Assembly (NCBI RefSeq): GCF_000712165.1
Contig: NZ_KL544010.1
Location: 287,116-351,115 of the forward strand
Origin: Ureaplasma canigenitalium ATCC 51252
GTDB lineage: Bacteria; Bacillota_I; Bacilli_A; Mycoplasmatales; Mycoplasmoidaceae
Length of the DNA stretch: 64,000 nucleotides
Direction of reading: 5' to 3'
The notes beneath the pieces were generated by a model. That model saw only the letters and a list, made by a program, of their open reading frames with translations. It had not been told where the DNA came from and made no database searches. The translations under genes and the position numbers were made by a program. Each line of letters begins with the position of its first letter. Position 1 is the stretch's first letter. This document shows positions 31,159-47,045 of the stretch, piece by piece.

Positions 31159-31164
31159 AACTTT

Positions 31165-34100
31165 TTATTTCTTCGCTAATTTATTTTTATTTTTTAATAA
31201 CTTTTGCCGTTTCTTAGTAAACCATATCGCAAGCGGAATAGCAAGAGCTAGCACAAAAACAGAAAGAACTATTGGAAGTCAAATATGAATTTTGGTTTTT
31301 TTAATATCAAAAATTTCACGTTCTCCCTCTTCAACATCCGGTGCAGGAGCTGGTAAACTGTAAATAACACTAACAAGAGTTGGTTGTTTATTGTGATCAC
31401 GGATAATTAGTTTCTTACCATCTTCACGGAACTCAAAAGTGACCTTGTTCAAATCAACCTTTTCCTTTCCATAAAGTTGACGAACAATACTGTGTTTAGC
31501 GAACTCGGACGCACTCATTTGTTTACCATCCGGAGCACCTTTTTTCTTCATATCACGGATTAAAATCGATAGTGCATCCTCGTTTAGTTCAGCTGCTCGG
31601 TATCCTGTATAGTTATCTAGGACATATGGACGATCTTTTGTTTCAACGATGATTTTAACAATCGGTGTAGTTGAACCAGAACCTTCATCCACACGATAGA
31701 AGGTGATAATGTTATCATCCTTCTTAATGTTATATTCATTTAAATCAAATTCGCGGTTTCCAAGCTTAACATACTTCTTACCGTTTCGTAAGACTGCTTT
31801 TTCATTGATCTTTTCCTTGATTGCTTCAAGTTGATTTCCATTAAACTTGATCGCATCAAGGTCGTTTCCGATTTCAATGTAGTTTGTGCTAAGAGTATTA
31901 ACAATACCGGGGATAGTTCCAATAAAGTCATTACCATGTTTCGTTGAAACTACTTTAATGATGTTTTTCATCGCATCGTACTTCAATGAAGTGTCCTTTG
32001 GATCTAGACCAAGTTTAGTAATGTACTCATTAACTTCCGGACTATTAATAGCATCTGCTTTAATAAACTGATTAGGTTGTTCATTCAGTTTAGCAACTAA
32101 ATTGTTATAAGCAATTTCGTTATTAAATTGTTCGATGGTTGAATCAATGGCTGTCATGTAGTTTGTCCGGTCGATAATATAAAGAGTGTGATTAAAACTA
32201 TCAATAACAATCGAGTCATTATCAATTTTCTCTTTATCCTTTAAGACATCAACACTTGGTTTCTTCATTAGGTAATTTAAATTACCTAATTTTATGAATG
32301 TTCGCTGGTCAGTATCTTTATTAAAGTTAGGTTCACTACTTTCAAGCTTGCTTTGCAGTTCATCAATTTCGTTTTGTCTGTTTAATAAAATACTATTAAT
32401 ATGAGAAATAGGTGTGTTTTCGTTAACATCATTATTATTGTAAAGTTCAGTGTGATCAATAACACGTTTTACATTGTAAATAATGATGTAAACTGGTGAA
32501 TTACTAACCGGATCTCCTCCTTGAACAATGTATCTGTCTTGGTTTGGACGGTATTGAACTTCTGCATCATCTTTAACACTAATTAAACCAGCATTAACAT
32601 CTTTATTTTTACTTACTAAAGACTTAAAGTCACTGTTTACAATCAAGTTGCTATATCTTGTATGTATCTTATATTGTAAAGGTTGATCCTTATTTTCCTC
32701 TTTTGTTATATTATTCTTAAAGATTTCGTTAATAAGGTAAGTTTTACGATGATCAACAGTCGATGCATCAACATTAAAGAAGACACGATTATCGAAGTTA
32801 GTTTCAGGACCAATTGCTGCAATGAATGTCTTTTTCGAAGGATCACGACGACTCTTTAGGAATACTTTATAGTATCCACCTTCAACCGCAATGACTTCAG
32901 CAAACTTTGGATTAAACGTTTTCTTACCAAGAGTGACATTACCCCCTTCGTTTGTTTGGAGATTATTAATTTTCTTTAGAACAGCATCTTCAATAAAACC
33001 ATTTGATTGGATGATTTCTTCAACAGAAGGATAGAAATCATCTTTTTCCTTAGTATCAAGAACGTATGGAACTTGATCGATGAGATGTACATCTGGTTTA
33101 CCTTTATTCTTCGGTTGGTTCTTATCAAGAATCAACATAATCTTCTCTGGAGCAATTAGTTTTATCTTCGCATTTGTAAGATCAAAGTCATTAGTTGTGT
33201 TGGTTAGGAACGAAGTTAGTTCGGTGTTATCAACTTCGGCAAGGGATAGATATCGATCTTCCTCATTTTCATTAAGGTTTTTATTCCGTAATTGTGTTAC
33301 TAAACGTTCAAGATTCTTAACTTCACTAAAGATTGTATTACCAATAAATCGTTCGATATTATAAGTGTAATCATCAACAAGTACCAGTGGACTTGTGTCC
33401 TTATTACTATCATTGATTGTGTAATGATGAACACTATTTAGAGTGATATAGAACGGAGGAACAAGTTTATTTCCTTGATTAAAGACTCGTTTATCTCCTT
33501 CAAGTGGTTTATTTGTGAAACCTTGATTAATCGTCTTCACAAAACTATTGTTGTTTAAAAGAACATTTTCAGGAAGATAGAGTTCTCGTGCACTATAAAC
33601 ACGCGGAATATCATTTAGAACAAAAACCTTACCACTAGTTGCTTTGTTATCCTTAATGACGATTTGGTCACGAGCATCATCGTAGAAGAATGTAGCATTC
33701 TCATCGTTCACATCAAAGTCATGATTCTTTGTTAAATAACTAATTAGTTCTGGATGACCTTGAATAATCTTTTTCAATGGAACTTCTTTTTTATTTGCTC
33801 CTGGAGTGGCATCTATTTTACGATAATCATCAAGTAGCTTAAAGACATCATTAATCTTCTTAGGAGTATTTAGACCAAAGTCACCGACCTTATTAAGATC
33901 AACAATATCATAATCACTAAGTTGTGTTTCATCGACTAGCGAAAGAAGTTTCTTTCTCGGATTCTTTTGAACAATATCAATCGACTTATCAGGGTTGTTA
34001 ATGATATCAAGGTTAGAAACATCGTATTTAACATTATCAATTGTTATTACTTTCTTGCCACCTTCATCCGTCGCAAGTTCATTAAGTTTCTTGCGATAAG

Positions 34101-37100
34101 CCTCTTCAACACTCTTCGCAATTCTTACTTCTTCATCAGTTGCAATTAATAAATCAATTTCATTTTCACCAAACGATTGAAGGTTAATATCGTTTGTAAA
34201 AGTAAAGACATAAACTTGACGTTGCACCGTGTTAACACCACGAATGACATAAATGTTGTCGTCAACTTTTTGAATTTCAGCTTCTCGTCAGTTGAATTGT
34301 TTTTGACTTGTTAATGTTTGAATCATCTTCGTTGAAACAAGATCACCATCTGGTCCTCGAAGGGTATTTAGTTTGACAAACTCATCATTTGTAGTCATAT
34401 CACGATCTAGTTTGAAGATGAATTCAAACAATTGTTTTTGACTATCAAATTCAATTGAAGATTTCAATCCATTTTGATCATACACAATACCATCTACAAG
34501 GTAGATTGTCGTTTGACCATCAACTAGTTTATAGTGTTGGTCAAGAGTCTTGGTGATTGTTGTTGAAGATGTAAATTGATGGTTATCAATAGTTAATTGA
34601 CTATTCTTAATTTTGTCCTTCAAGAACTCTTCAACCGAAAGATTCTTCTTCACAATTTCGTGTGTCTTATAAACACTACTTGCTAACTTAACTTTTTGGA
34701 TATTATAAATAACAATATATTCCTCTTGACCACTCACATTAGTATTAATAGTTAGTCGGTCATGAGCGGCATCATAGTAATAAAGTGCAGTCTTTAAACC
34801 ATCTTCACTTCGATACTTAGATGGAAGGATCGAGTCCTTATCAAGAATCTTCACTTTCTTAATAAGAGCATTTTGTTCTTCATCAGTAGTCGTAAAGAGA
34901 TGAGTAATGTCCTTTAAGTATCCGAAAGTAACTCCACCCTTAGTTACAGTTCCACTAGGGTGCTTTGCATTTTCAAGTTCATAGCGTAGGTCATAAACTG
35001 ATTGAATGTTAGTAAATTCTTCCTGGCGAAGAGCATCAATTCGGGTAAAGTCAGGTCAAGGGTTATTTAAGATGACAGACACCTTAACTTTCGTATTATT
35101 ATCAATAAACGAAAGTGTACCGTCCCGGTTGTCTTGGATTGTCATGTTATTTGGGTCAAAGACAACACCGTTAATATGAATCTTACCATCATCACCTTTT
35201 AGAGAATTTTTGATTGCCTCTTCGAAGTTTCCATTGTGATTTAAAATGGCATTAATATCAGGTAAATGTTTATTTTCCTGGAAGGCATCATCTTCATCAG
35301 ATACCTTAGGAATATCTTCAAGTACAACAACAGACTTACCATCGTGAAGCACTCAATAGTCCTTACCCTCAATACTTGCGATTACTAGTTTTGACTTGTC
35401 AAAATTAGTTAATACATCGCTTTCTTTAATAAATTGATTCAACTCAGTATTAGCCGCTTCTTTAACAGATAACCCATTCTTATTTTCATTAGATAAGAAA
35501 ATCGATTCAACATTTTCAAGTTTCCGGTTTTCAACTTCCTTACGAAGGCTGTTAAATGCTTTGAAGTTTTTGAAAATAGTTGATGCATTAACCTTCTTAT
35601 CAATAAAGTTAAAGTCAGATATTACATAAATCGGTAACTTCTTATTTGTCGTGTTACCATCGGTAATAATGTAGTCGGTTAAATCAACTTTATTCAATTG
35701 AACATTAACACTAAAATCGAAATGGTTCAATTGACTAGTACTTCCGTTAACAGCAGATTTTAGTTTTTCTAGAACATAGTTATCAATTTCAGTAATATGA
35801 CTAATCGCATCATCGTGTCCAACAAAGTCAGTGATTCTTATCACTCGTGGAACATTCTTAATAACAAATAGGTATCCATTATCATTGCTATCTGGTGCTT
35901 TATAAATAGAAATCTTATTGTTGCTCTTATCATACTTAATAGTAGCACCGGATAGATTAGCAAAACTAAAGTTACGGTCGATAACACTACTTAGATAAGG
36001 ATGATTTAAAATCCGACCAGCATAAGGTTTTTCAACCTTATCCTTCATATCAATTAGTTTCTGGTTGCCAACTAAGTTATCCTTTTCATACGAAATTTCT
36101 TCGGTAATGTCTCGATAACGACGATAGTTAGTTACATCCGCCTCGACACTTCGGGAAACCGGATATGGTTTGACTGGAACAATCGTAATTGGTTTATCAC
36201 CTGAAATACCAATGGTAATTGATCCATCCTTATTATTAGTAACTGTAATGTCATTAGGATCATATTCTTTACCATTAACAACTACTTTACCATTGCTGTT
36301 AGTGTTCTTACTAATAAATGCTTTTTGTAAATCACCATCAAAACTAATTAAATCATCAATACTTGGAAGGTTACTTAAATTAATGAAAGTAGGTAGGTTG
36401 TTGATTACAAAAATCTTTGAGTCAACACGATTATTTTCCTTAATGTAAAGCACATTAAGCCCATCTTGTTCAATAATCCCAACGACAGCATCGCGTGCGT
36501 TAACACCAATTTTCTTAAAGTATTCATTGATTTGATCATCATTTAGATCAAGGAGACGCATTTCCCTGATTGGTTTATCGTGACTGGTGTCTTCTTTATC
36601 AAAGACAGGAGAAATCTTCTTCAGAATTGCTACAGTATTGTTTAGTTTTTTATTATCACTAAAGACAATTCGACTTTCTATTGGTTGAATGTACTTTCTT
36701 AGATCAATGATGAAGTATTCTTCATCGCCAACAAGAAGTGACTCATGACCTTTAGTAGGACCTTGATAAATTGGTTGACTTTGCGGTCTAAAAGTATAAG
36801 CACCAAGCCGATATTCAGTATGTTTATCATTTAATGCTTTAATATTCTTCTCAACAATATCTCCTGTTTGGTTATTGTTAAAAACAACATCGTTTAAGTT
36901 ATATACCTTGTTCGCATCGATCACATTATAAACATTTCTTGCAATCAGTGATTCTTCGTTGTTAAAGATGTTAATGGTATGATATGTCGGATTGTAGAAA
37001 ATTTTCAAGTTCAATTTCTTATCGAAATCAGCCGGTAGTATCTTCTTAAATTCAGGGTCCTTCAAGAATTCACTTGCATCTTCCTTATCAGTATACTGAC

Positions 37101-40100
37101 CATTGCTACTTAAATTTCATAACTTTTCAAGGAAAAGATAAGTATTTAATGGATCAAACTTCCATGAGTCAGGAACTGATACCGGATGTAGATTTGGTAG
37201 TTTCTGGTTACTTGGAACAATGTATGTTCCAAGTAAACTAGCCGTTTCAAAACTATCTCCATTAAAGATAGCAATTTCGTTTGGTTCAACATTATTATTA
37301 AGTTGTACAAAAATCTGCTTAACATTAACATCAAGTCCATTAACTTTCATTGTCGTACTACCATTAAGACGACTCATAATTTTGTTCTTAATAGCAAGTT
37401 CAATTCTTTGTTTATGGTTATAAACATCTTCACCAAAGTCAATCAATTCTTCACCATCAACAACTGGATAAACAACCTGGTTATTAATTTCAAGGTCATT
37501 AATAATAGTAGGTAGATTAGTAATCAGAAGTGCTTTCTTTTGATTGCTATCATCCTTACCAACAATTAAATAAGCAAGTTGATTCTTGTAATTAACAACC
37601 TTGATTTTCGCTTCTTTTCCTATATCTCGTGCATCAAGAATTTCATTTAGCGAATTAAGTTTCTTAAGTTCTTCATTCTTTTCAATCTCAACAAAATCGC
37701 GACCAGTATTGTTTCTTATAATTTCAACATCATTTCTTACCCGGAACTTTCCTACTGCATTCGCATCATAAATAGGAAGGTATTTGATTTCATCAAGGAT
37801 AAAGATAGGGTAAGAATTGAAATTCTTATCTGTCTTATTTTCAGGTCTTAACTCAATACTATTTGACTTCGCATTAAAATCTTGAGTTATAAGTGGAAGT
37901 TCAATATCAAAACCATCAACGGTCGAACCGATATGTTTAATTTCCTTACCTTTTAGGGTATTCTTCGGAAGTTTATTCAAGTTTTTTTCAACAGTTTCTT
38001 TAACCTTAAATTCATTGTTAACAACATCGTCGATAGTATAAAGATCATCGTATCTCGGTAGACTTCGAGGAACATTGTTAATAATCCAGTGAACAGCTTT
38101 GCCAGCAGTATTAACTCCACGGAAAACAATCATTCGTTTGTCACGAACAAACTCAACAGATCCATAATCAAGATTTAATGAAAGTGGTTTGTGAGTCGAA
38201 ATATAACTTACACTCTTAAGTTCAGATGTTACTGTTTTTAAATTTGGACTAAGAGAGCTTGCTGGAGCTTTGTCGATTAATGTTGAAAGAAGATATGCAT
38301 CACGTGGTTGAAGTGTTGTCTTAATTCCAAGAGCGTCTGTGACATGGAATTCTCCAAGATTTGAAAGCGGACTGAATTCCTTCTTTCTAATTTGTGTTAA
38401 ACCACCACGACCGTCGTCTTGTTTTAAATAATAGATAATTTCATTATCTTTGTTTTGGAAGCGAAGAACAATTTTATCAGCATCAATTGCTTCATCAAAA
38501 ACTTTCAACTTACCATCTTTTGTTGGAATGTTTGTGTTCTTATTCTTCAATTCTGCATCAAGTGCTTCGTTAACATTACCAAAGTGGTCATAAATAATCG
38601 TATCGCGTGTAGGGAAGTAAATTCCTGATGGGTCAACAACAATCGGTAACTTATTAATGAAGAAATGTTTCACCTTACCATCGTTTGTTTTTCCAGTAGC
38701 AATAAGAACACTACCTTTTACACGTAGTTCATCAATGCTCGTTAGACTAAGTGCGGTTTTCTTTTCTTCAAGGAAAGCTTTTAGAGTCGCTACTTTCGAA
38801 GCATAATTAGATTCAAAATCACTATATTTAACCGCTTCACCGTGTGAACTTCTTACAAGTTCAGCATAACCTTTGAAGTTAGCATCCTCATTTAACTTTA
38901 GTTTTGATCCATCATAGATTTCTTTTTCATATAGATCAACATCATAAATGAAAATTGGTACAGGACTATCCATAGTCCCTTGACTACCATCTCCCTTTGG
39001 AATCTTGAACTTAAATTGGTAGTAACCTTTATTGTTATCCGCCTTACTTGAAGGATTAACTTCTACTTGACTTAATTGAACACCATTAATTCTTCCTAAC
39101 TCATTCATCGTATCCTTCGCAATAGTAGGAAGGTCAAGTTGGGTTCTTGTTGATACATGATCAACAAGTGAAAGTTGATTATAGAAGATTCGACTATTAA
39201 ACACATAAGGAACATTCTTTAGAAGAAGATAGTTACTTGTTGGTTGAACGGTGTCGTAGATTAGAACGGAGTTATCACTTCTGACAAGAAGACTAAGGGT
39301 ATTAGCTTCATGAACCATTTTCTTTTCATCCGTCATCTTATCAAAGTCTTTAATCTTTTCTTTAATGACATGATTTAGTTCTTTAAGAGATTTTCTATTC
39401 TCTTCCTTGTTAACTTCGTTTTTAAGTTCGTCAGCAATAGTAAATAACTTATGTACTTCTTCAGCAGGAGCATCTTTATAGTCAGCAAAAGCAATCTTTT
39501 CAAGTGGTTGACGAAGGACAACATAACCAAGGATGGTACCACTCGTTACTTTACCTTGTTCATTTGTATCCTTTTGAAGTGTTCCATCGTTCTTATAAAT
39601 AATTGTATGTCGTCTTGAAACACGGTCATAATCGACAAAGATTTCATTCTCCGTTGCTCTTAAGTTATCAATTTCATATTGATCATTATTACCTTTAATT
39701 CAACTAACCTTAAAAGCACGGTCGTAATCAAAGTTAGTATTAATAACATCAAATACCGTCGGTGTACGAAGTTCACCACGGTCGTTTGTGATGTTAGGAA
39801 TTTTGCTTATCTTATATAGATAAGTTCGTTCAGGAAAACCAGATCCATCATTCTTCTTTGTCGCTTGAATAATGATGCTATTCGCTTTATTAGTGTTAGT
39901 AAATTTATACTTGATATCAGTGAAGTCAGCACCTTTATTCTTTAAGGTTTGATCAAGAAGGTAATCAAAAAGTGCTTTAACATGATCTGCTTTTAAAGCA
40001 TCCTTATTTACATAATTTCCACTACTTACAGTTTTTAAAATATAGAGACTATAAGGATTAAAGTCCGCAGGTGCCTGTCAAGTGATTTGATCATGATACT

Positions 40101-43100
40101 TGTTCGAGTTTACAAGATACATCTTCTTAGTAGTTGATGCACCATTACTTTCTTTATAAGAAATATAAGAGAAGTTTTCGTTATTATCAAAGAAATGGAA
40201 CTCTGGACTAAACATCTTATATCCGTCAAGGATAACTGATCCATCACTTTCCTTCGGAAGAGCATTAATATAAGTATCAACCTTCGTTTTAATATCAAGA
40301 TTAACACGGTTTGAAGCGCCAACGAAATTAGGTAATGCTAGTTCTTTGTTTGTTGTGTATCGTGGAAGATTTGAAATAACTACGGCAACTGGAGTTTTTC
40401 CTCCATCTTTAATAATTAAGGTGTCTTTTTGGTAAAGAACTTCGTTATTATTATTGATAACATCATTTCTTACATAGTTTACAGTAAGTGATTGACTGCT
40501 TGTTTGAAGAAGAGTCGCTTTTTTATTTTCTTCGGAAAGACTATCGTAATTTGGTAGTTTTGAAAGTTCAGATAGTTGTTCTTTGAAGTCAAAAGTAACT
40601 TTACCAGAAGCATCACGCTCTTGAAGGAACGATTGGTCAAAAGTATTAAATAGTTTATCTCTCGGAGACGCTACATATCCACTACCTTTTTCAATATTGT
40701 TATATAAATCAACAAGGAATTTAGCATTAGCTAAAGAAGATAAATCCTTCATTTTATCTTTATGTGAACTAGATGAAACAATAGTGTTTTTAGCATCAAC
40801 AAATACAACATTTGAAAGTGGTGTTTCGGTTTTAATTAAAGTTGAAAGTGTCTTACCATTATTAACTTCTTTAAGAGTAATAATGTTATTAATGTAGTCG
40901 AAACTAAATTGAACTTGATCCTTATGGTATTCATTACCGCCGATTGTTTTCGATGTACTATTACCAAAGATATTTTCTTTAAGAAGATCTTTAAGTTCCT
41001 TGCGCTTTTCAATTAAATCATTAATTGAAGGAACTTTAACCCCTACTTTTGTATCAAGGAAGATACCTGGAAGATGTGAGATAACAATTAGGTGACGACG
41101 CCCTTTAATTCCGTTAGAGTCTTGTGCTTTTTTACTAAAAACAACAATTGTGTCCTTATACCGGATAAGAGCAACTTCATCATTATCCTTGAACAAAGTA
41201 TCTAGTGAAGTGTCTGCTTTTAGATAAGCTTTAAGGTCAGACACTTTATCATTTAAGTCACTTAGTTTCTTTTCATCCTTATCAGAAAGAGATTCGTAAA
41301 GTTGTAGGAACTTCTCATTATCCTTAAATACTTGTTCTCCATTATGAGTCTTATCGTTTGATCCAGCATTTGTTTTCGGATCAAAGATATAATCATCAAT
41401 TATTTTAATGACATCGTTGCCTTTTTTAATTTGATAACCATATTGGAAGTTACTTGACGAATCATATGTATATCCATCAAGGACATATTGATTATTAACC
41501 TTAGCGCCAAATAGTCTCGCGATTTTATCATTTATGGTGTTTGAAAGATTTGAAGATGCATCAACATAGTCTCTTCAAGTATATAGTTGTTCTCGTCCAA
41601 TTAATTTCGGATAAGGGGAGTCATATAAAACAATTGCAAGTCGTTTGTGGTTAGTCTTATCAGCGATTGTTAAAATTTTTCTAGTGTCATCAAGACTAAG
41701 TTCGACCTTATCAATGTCAATTTCTTGATCATTAATGATTAATTTACCGTTGTTAACCTGAGTTTGTGGTCGAGATGAAGGATTAGTTAAATAAGTATCC
41801 TTTCACTTCTTCAATGTAGCTTGATATTCATTACCATTTGCATTAATGATGTCAGCTTCTGTTGGTTGAACTAGGAAGTCACTAGTTGCTTTTATTACAT
41901 TAGGTACATTATCAATTAAATAGATTGCTTTCTTATTCGGATTAAAGTTTTCACTAACATATCCTTTAACAATGAATCTTCTTACAAGGTTACCCTTACT
42001 ATCTTTAAAACTAACAAACTTAACTTTAACCTTTTGATCATCAGCATTTGGGGCAGTTTCATTTGCTAGTTTCTTTGAAACATCATAGACAAAAACACGA
42101 TTATTCTGTAAGTTTTCATTATTAATCTTAACAAGGTCGCTGTTGTTATTTAAATCATACTTAAATGCTTTTGTCACATCAGTTTCGGTGTTTGTCGCAT
42201 TTGTAATAGTTTCAAGAAGTTTATTGTAATCAGTAAAAGAATGTTCTCCATCTACATTAGAAAGGAAATAACTATATTCATCAAAAACCCCAATTTCTCT
42301 CTTAACTGTTGGGTTGTTATTATCAATTGGTTCATCTGATTGAATTGTAATTAAGTTTCTTTGTTTTAAATAAGGAAGAACCTTTGGATTTTTAATATAG
42401 TTACCAGCAATTAATTTAGAGTCTTGATGATTATTATCTTGTGAATCAGGAATCTTATCAACTTCACTCTTAAGAGTTTCAATGATTTCTCCGTTTTTCT
42501 TTAAGATTTCATTAATAAAGTGGTTTTTAGCTGCATCGCCGGTTTCATTTAATGCAGAATTAGCATTTTTGAAAATTTCATAGCTTCAAACTGTTGGTGG
42601 AAGCGAGTAAAGAACTAATGCACTAGGTTTTTTTGAAACAGGATTATTACCATTTAAGTTTTCAGTTACATCTGAATAATCGTCAAGGATAATTAATCGT
42701 TGATGAGCTGAATCATATTTGATTTTTGCAGAAGTTGAGTTTTTTCTTAAATTTAATCCGTAGTTATCAACAAGTTCATTGTAGGTTGTAAATAGTTTAT
42801 GGGCAAACTTAGTATTTTGATTACTATTTTCAACATCTGAGACACTATAAAGTGTATCTGGTTCAAAATTCTTTCCATTTACCTTCAATGTTAATAAATT
42901 ATGATACAAATCATAATTAGTAAATGCTAAATCATCACCATAGTTGTGTTTACTCTTATCATTATCATTTGTAAGGTGAGCAGATAAGAACTTAACTTCA
43001 GGAATTGGTTTATCCGCTTTAACTTCAACTGTTGCACCAGTTTTTATGTTTTTTACGGTAAAAATTCGCTTATTATAGTCAATATGACTAATTTCAAGCT

Positions 43101-46100
43101 GTTTAATGTTGTCAACTCTAATGTCTGGATTATTTTCTGCACCAAAAATAATTTGACCATTTTTCTTTAGAACATTCGAGTTATTAATTTGATCAAGAAG
43201 ATAATCCTGAGTAGTCATATTCATTTCTATAAGATTATTGACTTCAGGGATATTGACATTAATCGTATTAGCATAATAAATTAGTGGAAGGTTTGTAATC
43301 CGGATATTGTAACGTTGGTGATCAGGATTAACAAACGGTTTAAGAACATCGCGGATAACATAAGGCACTGTACGATCAACCTTAGCACTAACCACTAATT
43401 CATCTCCAACACGGTAAACTTCAATGTCGGAAATAGTTCTTCTCTGATTTCTTTCGTGATTTGGAAAACCAGCTAAAAATGTTTGTTTATTTGCTTCTTC
43501 AGTAACTTTATCATTGATTAATTTAACAATTTCCGAATTATTTTGGATTGAGTTTAATTTTTTTCCCTCATCTGGTTTCAAAACCCCTTCAAAAAAGTTT
43601 TTAAATTCAAGTTCCTTACTACTAAACAGAACAGAACCGTCTATGGTATTAACTTCATTAATATCATAATCGAGAAGAAAAATATTTTTCTTCTCACCAC
43701 CAGCTGTAATAAAGGATAATCTAAATCTATTTTCGTCACGTATTGGATAATTAGCAAATCCATCTGATTCGGGATTAAACAGATTCTTACCAGCTGTTGG
43801 GTTAGTTAAACCATATAAACCCTCGAATTTAGGACTGTAAACATGTAGGTTTTCTGTAAGTACCTTTGCTCCTTCGATACGATTAGAATTTGGTAGATTA
43901 TTTATTTTATTTTTTAAAGCAAGTTCACGATTTCAACCCGCTTTCGCTAAATCAACTGGTGAAATAATGTTATGGGTAATTTCCACAGAGCCAAATTTAT
44001 CAATAATAAAATTAATCGGATCAGGAATTTCGATAGTCTCCGAACCGTTTTTAACTTTTTTTGTTCTAAGTTTTAAAACTAATTTTTTTTGGCTATCATC
44101 CCAATCTTTATAATATCCGTTGTCACTAATAGTAACAATACCATTATCAGGCCAATATTGTATCGTTTCAAGACCAGTAAGAACTCCTGTTGTATAATCA
44201 TTGGAATAACGATAACTATTGTTTGTATAAAGTTTATTTAAATCAGGATAATTAGGGTTTCTTTCTTTAAAATAGTCAATAAAATATCCACCAATTTTCA
44301 TCGATGGTTTACTATGGTCGGCCGCTCATACATCAGCTTCAGAAACTCAACCATAATTAGCATAACCATCACGTAAGTCTAGTTTTGCCTGTTCATCATA
44401 TAAAAATTTTTTTGGTGGTTCACTCGGATTATGAATAATTTGGTGGTTTTGAAAACCTTTTGGTAAAGATGTGTCAGCAGGTAATGAAGGAATTGGATTG
44501 GAATAATTGACTTCTTTTGCTGTTTCAACTAATTTTAAAAAATAATAAATGGTAAAAGCACCATCATCAAATGCTGCACTATTATGAATTAAAAACTTAT
44601 TGTTACTAATCGAAGTAGTATCAAGACGTTGACCTCACGGGAATTTAATGTCAAGTATATCCTGCGAATTATAGTTATTAACAGGTGTGCTTGAAATCAT
44701 AGGAAATCAAGGTTGAACTGTAGTGTCTAAATATTTAACAATTCCTCGAAGACGCATCATTCCTTTATTAATTTCAGTATTTTCATAATAACCTGACGGT
44801 TTTTGGTCTATTTCTACCAAAGCATAGTGGTCACGTAAAAGAGATTCGTCAATTGATTTAAGTCCATATTTATCGTTACTTTTACCATTATAAAAACTTA
44901 AAGGAGCGATTTTTTCGAGATCAAGCTCTTTTCCATAAAAATCAAGATATCTTTTCCCTCCTCTTTCAAAAGAACTTTCGTTTTTTAGTTTTTGGTAAAT
45001 AACCCAACCAGTTTGTCCTTTACCATAAAAGAGGTTTCAAATATTTTCATCAAGCCCCTTGTTTCTAATAGCAGGTAAATTTTTAGTTTCTTGAACAGGG
45101 CCTGTTTTACTTTCTCGAATTCGACTATATTTAACAAAGTCACTTAATTTTGGTGCTTCAAACTTTGTTTCATCAACAATACGAGGGAATTCATCAATTA
45201 GGTAAGTTACAGGTTTTGTCGCAAAATGGTCACGGCTCTCATCGGCCGCATTTAATTCACCTGGTTGGTGACCTCAGTTATATGAAACCGCATTCGTAAT
45301 TAGCAATCCAAGACGGTCACCAAAGTCGACAATTTCAAGTTTAATATCATCATATAAATATTCGAATTCATCCTTGAAATCCATATCAAGTGAACGTTCA
45401 TCACGAAAAACATTTTCACGTGTTATTGATCTATTTTCAATGGCGACACCATTCACCTCTCCACCGTTTTGACGATCAAGCGGTAAACCGTTACCATACT
45501 TGAAAAAATGATTAAAAAAGTAAGGGTGGTTGGTTGTTGCTTTTTTTAAATCCAAGGCCGATATTCTTTTTTTATTCTTAAAAGCTTCATAAACAGCAAG
45601 TACTCCTTGGTAATACTCTTGTCCATAAGAAACATCTGCAAAACTACCAATTGTAAAAATATAGGCTTTTGATTCAAAAATGTGGTACTTCTTACCATCA
45701 TTAACTTTTCTATTTATATCAATAAATCTTCAAGAAATATTAGGATTCCTATTAATCATCTTTTTATGCTTTAGATGATCACGACTATTGATTCAAACAT
45801 TTTTGTTTATTTGACGAACATTTATACTTCTGAAAGTGGCAAACTTATCAAAATCAGATATATTAAATTCACCAAGTGTTATATTTCCGTTTTTGGGAGT
45901 ATACTTTTTCTTAATTAAACCTTCTACATCAATCCTATCCTCGGCTCTCTGTCCGTTTTTATCATATTTCAAGTTAGGATTGGCATAGGGACTAAACTTG
46001 GTGACATCATAATGTTTGTTTCGGTACAAATCAAAAGTATCAAGTAACTCATCTACTTCAATAAAAGTATCATAATCAGGAAATAAGAATGTAGAGTGAT

Positions 46101-47034
46101 TTTCGGTGTCATATGCGACTAAAGTCTGTGCATCACTATCGTAAAAAAACTTGGCTCGTGATGGATCAAAATGAGCCGAAAAATTATCTTTATTATGACC
46201 AATGATATTACCAACTTCATTTACATATTCAGTATTCCCATAGAAAATTGTCTCATTAGGTTTCACTGTACGTTCATCTTTTGTATTTGATCAATCTCGA
46301 TAGTGAATAGTTTGTCCATTAACCTTCTTAATTAGTTCATCTTTAAAATCAAGGCGTGGAATATCTATTTTAGCTTGTTTATTAAGAGCACGTATCTTAG
46401 TCATAAAGATAGCTTTATATACAAATTCCATATGCTCTGCACTAGCTACTTTGTAATTTATAACAGGAATAACTCTGGAAGTGCTTTGGTCATTGTTAAC
46501 ATAAATATAAACTTCACTATTTCCCTGGTTAAGATGAGGGTCTTTACTCGCAAAGGTAATACTATTCTCATCTATTCATTCAGTACCAAAGCGTATTTTA
46601 CCATCAGATTCACGATATCTATCTCCATAGTTTTCTTTGTTAAATAGTGAGGCAATTGCCTTTCGATAGATTTTTTGTGCTTCATCATCGGTTAGATTAA
46701 TTGTCTTTCTAATTCTTGTATCGTGTCCATATTGAAAAGCTTTTTCTCGTTGAATAGTTGCTTTCTGATTGTCTTCTCTCAATAATGCTTTAATAATTTC
46801 GTGTGTAAAAGGAAGATATAAAACATCACCATTAAAAAAGGAAGCCTTTGGTCGTTCTTTCCCAAATTCATATTCATCAAGATTTGGAGAACTATCATCT
46901 ACAATATAGTGCAAATTACTTTTGAAATTAACATCCTTCGCTTTTAAAAGAGGACTTAAAAGGACAGCGAGAGATAAAACAGATGAAAGTGATGTGTATG
47001 TGACAACTTTTTTTAATTGTTTTTTATTCTTCAT
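31165..47034 (-). CDS. Giant repeat surface protein A (5289 residues), C-terminal membrane anchor
   Basis: A single 15.9-kb reading frame with TGA as Trp. The N-terminus (MKNKKQLKKVV, then a hydrophobic segment to about residue 31) is a signal peptide or anchor. The C-terminus has one membrane helix (WLPIVLSVFVLALAIPLAIWF) and a basic tail (TKKRQKLLKNKNKLAKK), so the protein is probably exported and held by its C-terminal end. In between, units of about 180-195 residues recur. Each has a charged strand of the type YDAAHDRLTI and a hydrophobic strand ending VFVINNLPTFI, LLLKNVPYVF, ALLITNLPTII or LFVIKNVPRVI. A helical stretch and a DGKVVVNGKEYDPNDI-like hairpin follow. Spacing of these motifs implies about 28 units. 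No cysteine was noticed. I know no function; giant ureaplasma membrane proteins of similar size are annotated only as hypothetical. AGAGGT precedes the start, 11 nt after giant gene B. Confidence 0.85.
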
Positions 47035-47045
47035 ATGTGATACCT

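Larger units (their letters stand above)
30811..31164. other. Upstream regulatory region of paralogue 2
   Basis: This 354-nt gap contains the terminator of the giant gene (31127-31158) and the conserved ACGAATATATAAA and AGAAGGAGG elements (about 31080-31120). The T25 tract (30880-30904), a TATAAT box (30850-30855) and the ribosome binding site AGGAG follow. It parallels the region before paralogue 1. No gene is supported in it. Confidence 0.6.
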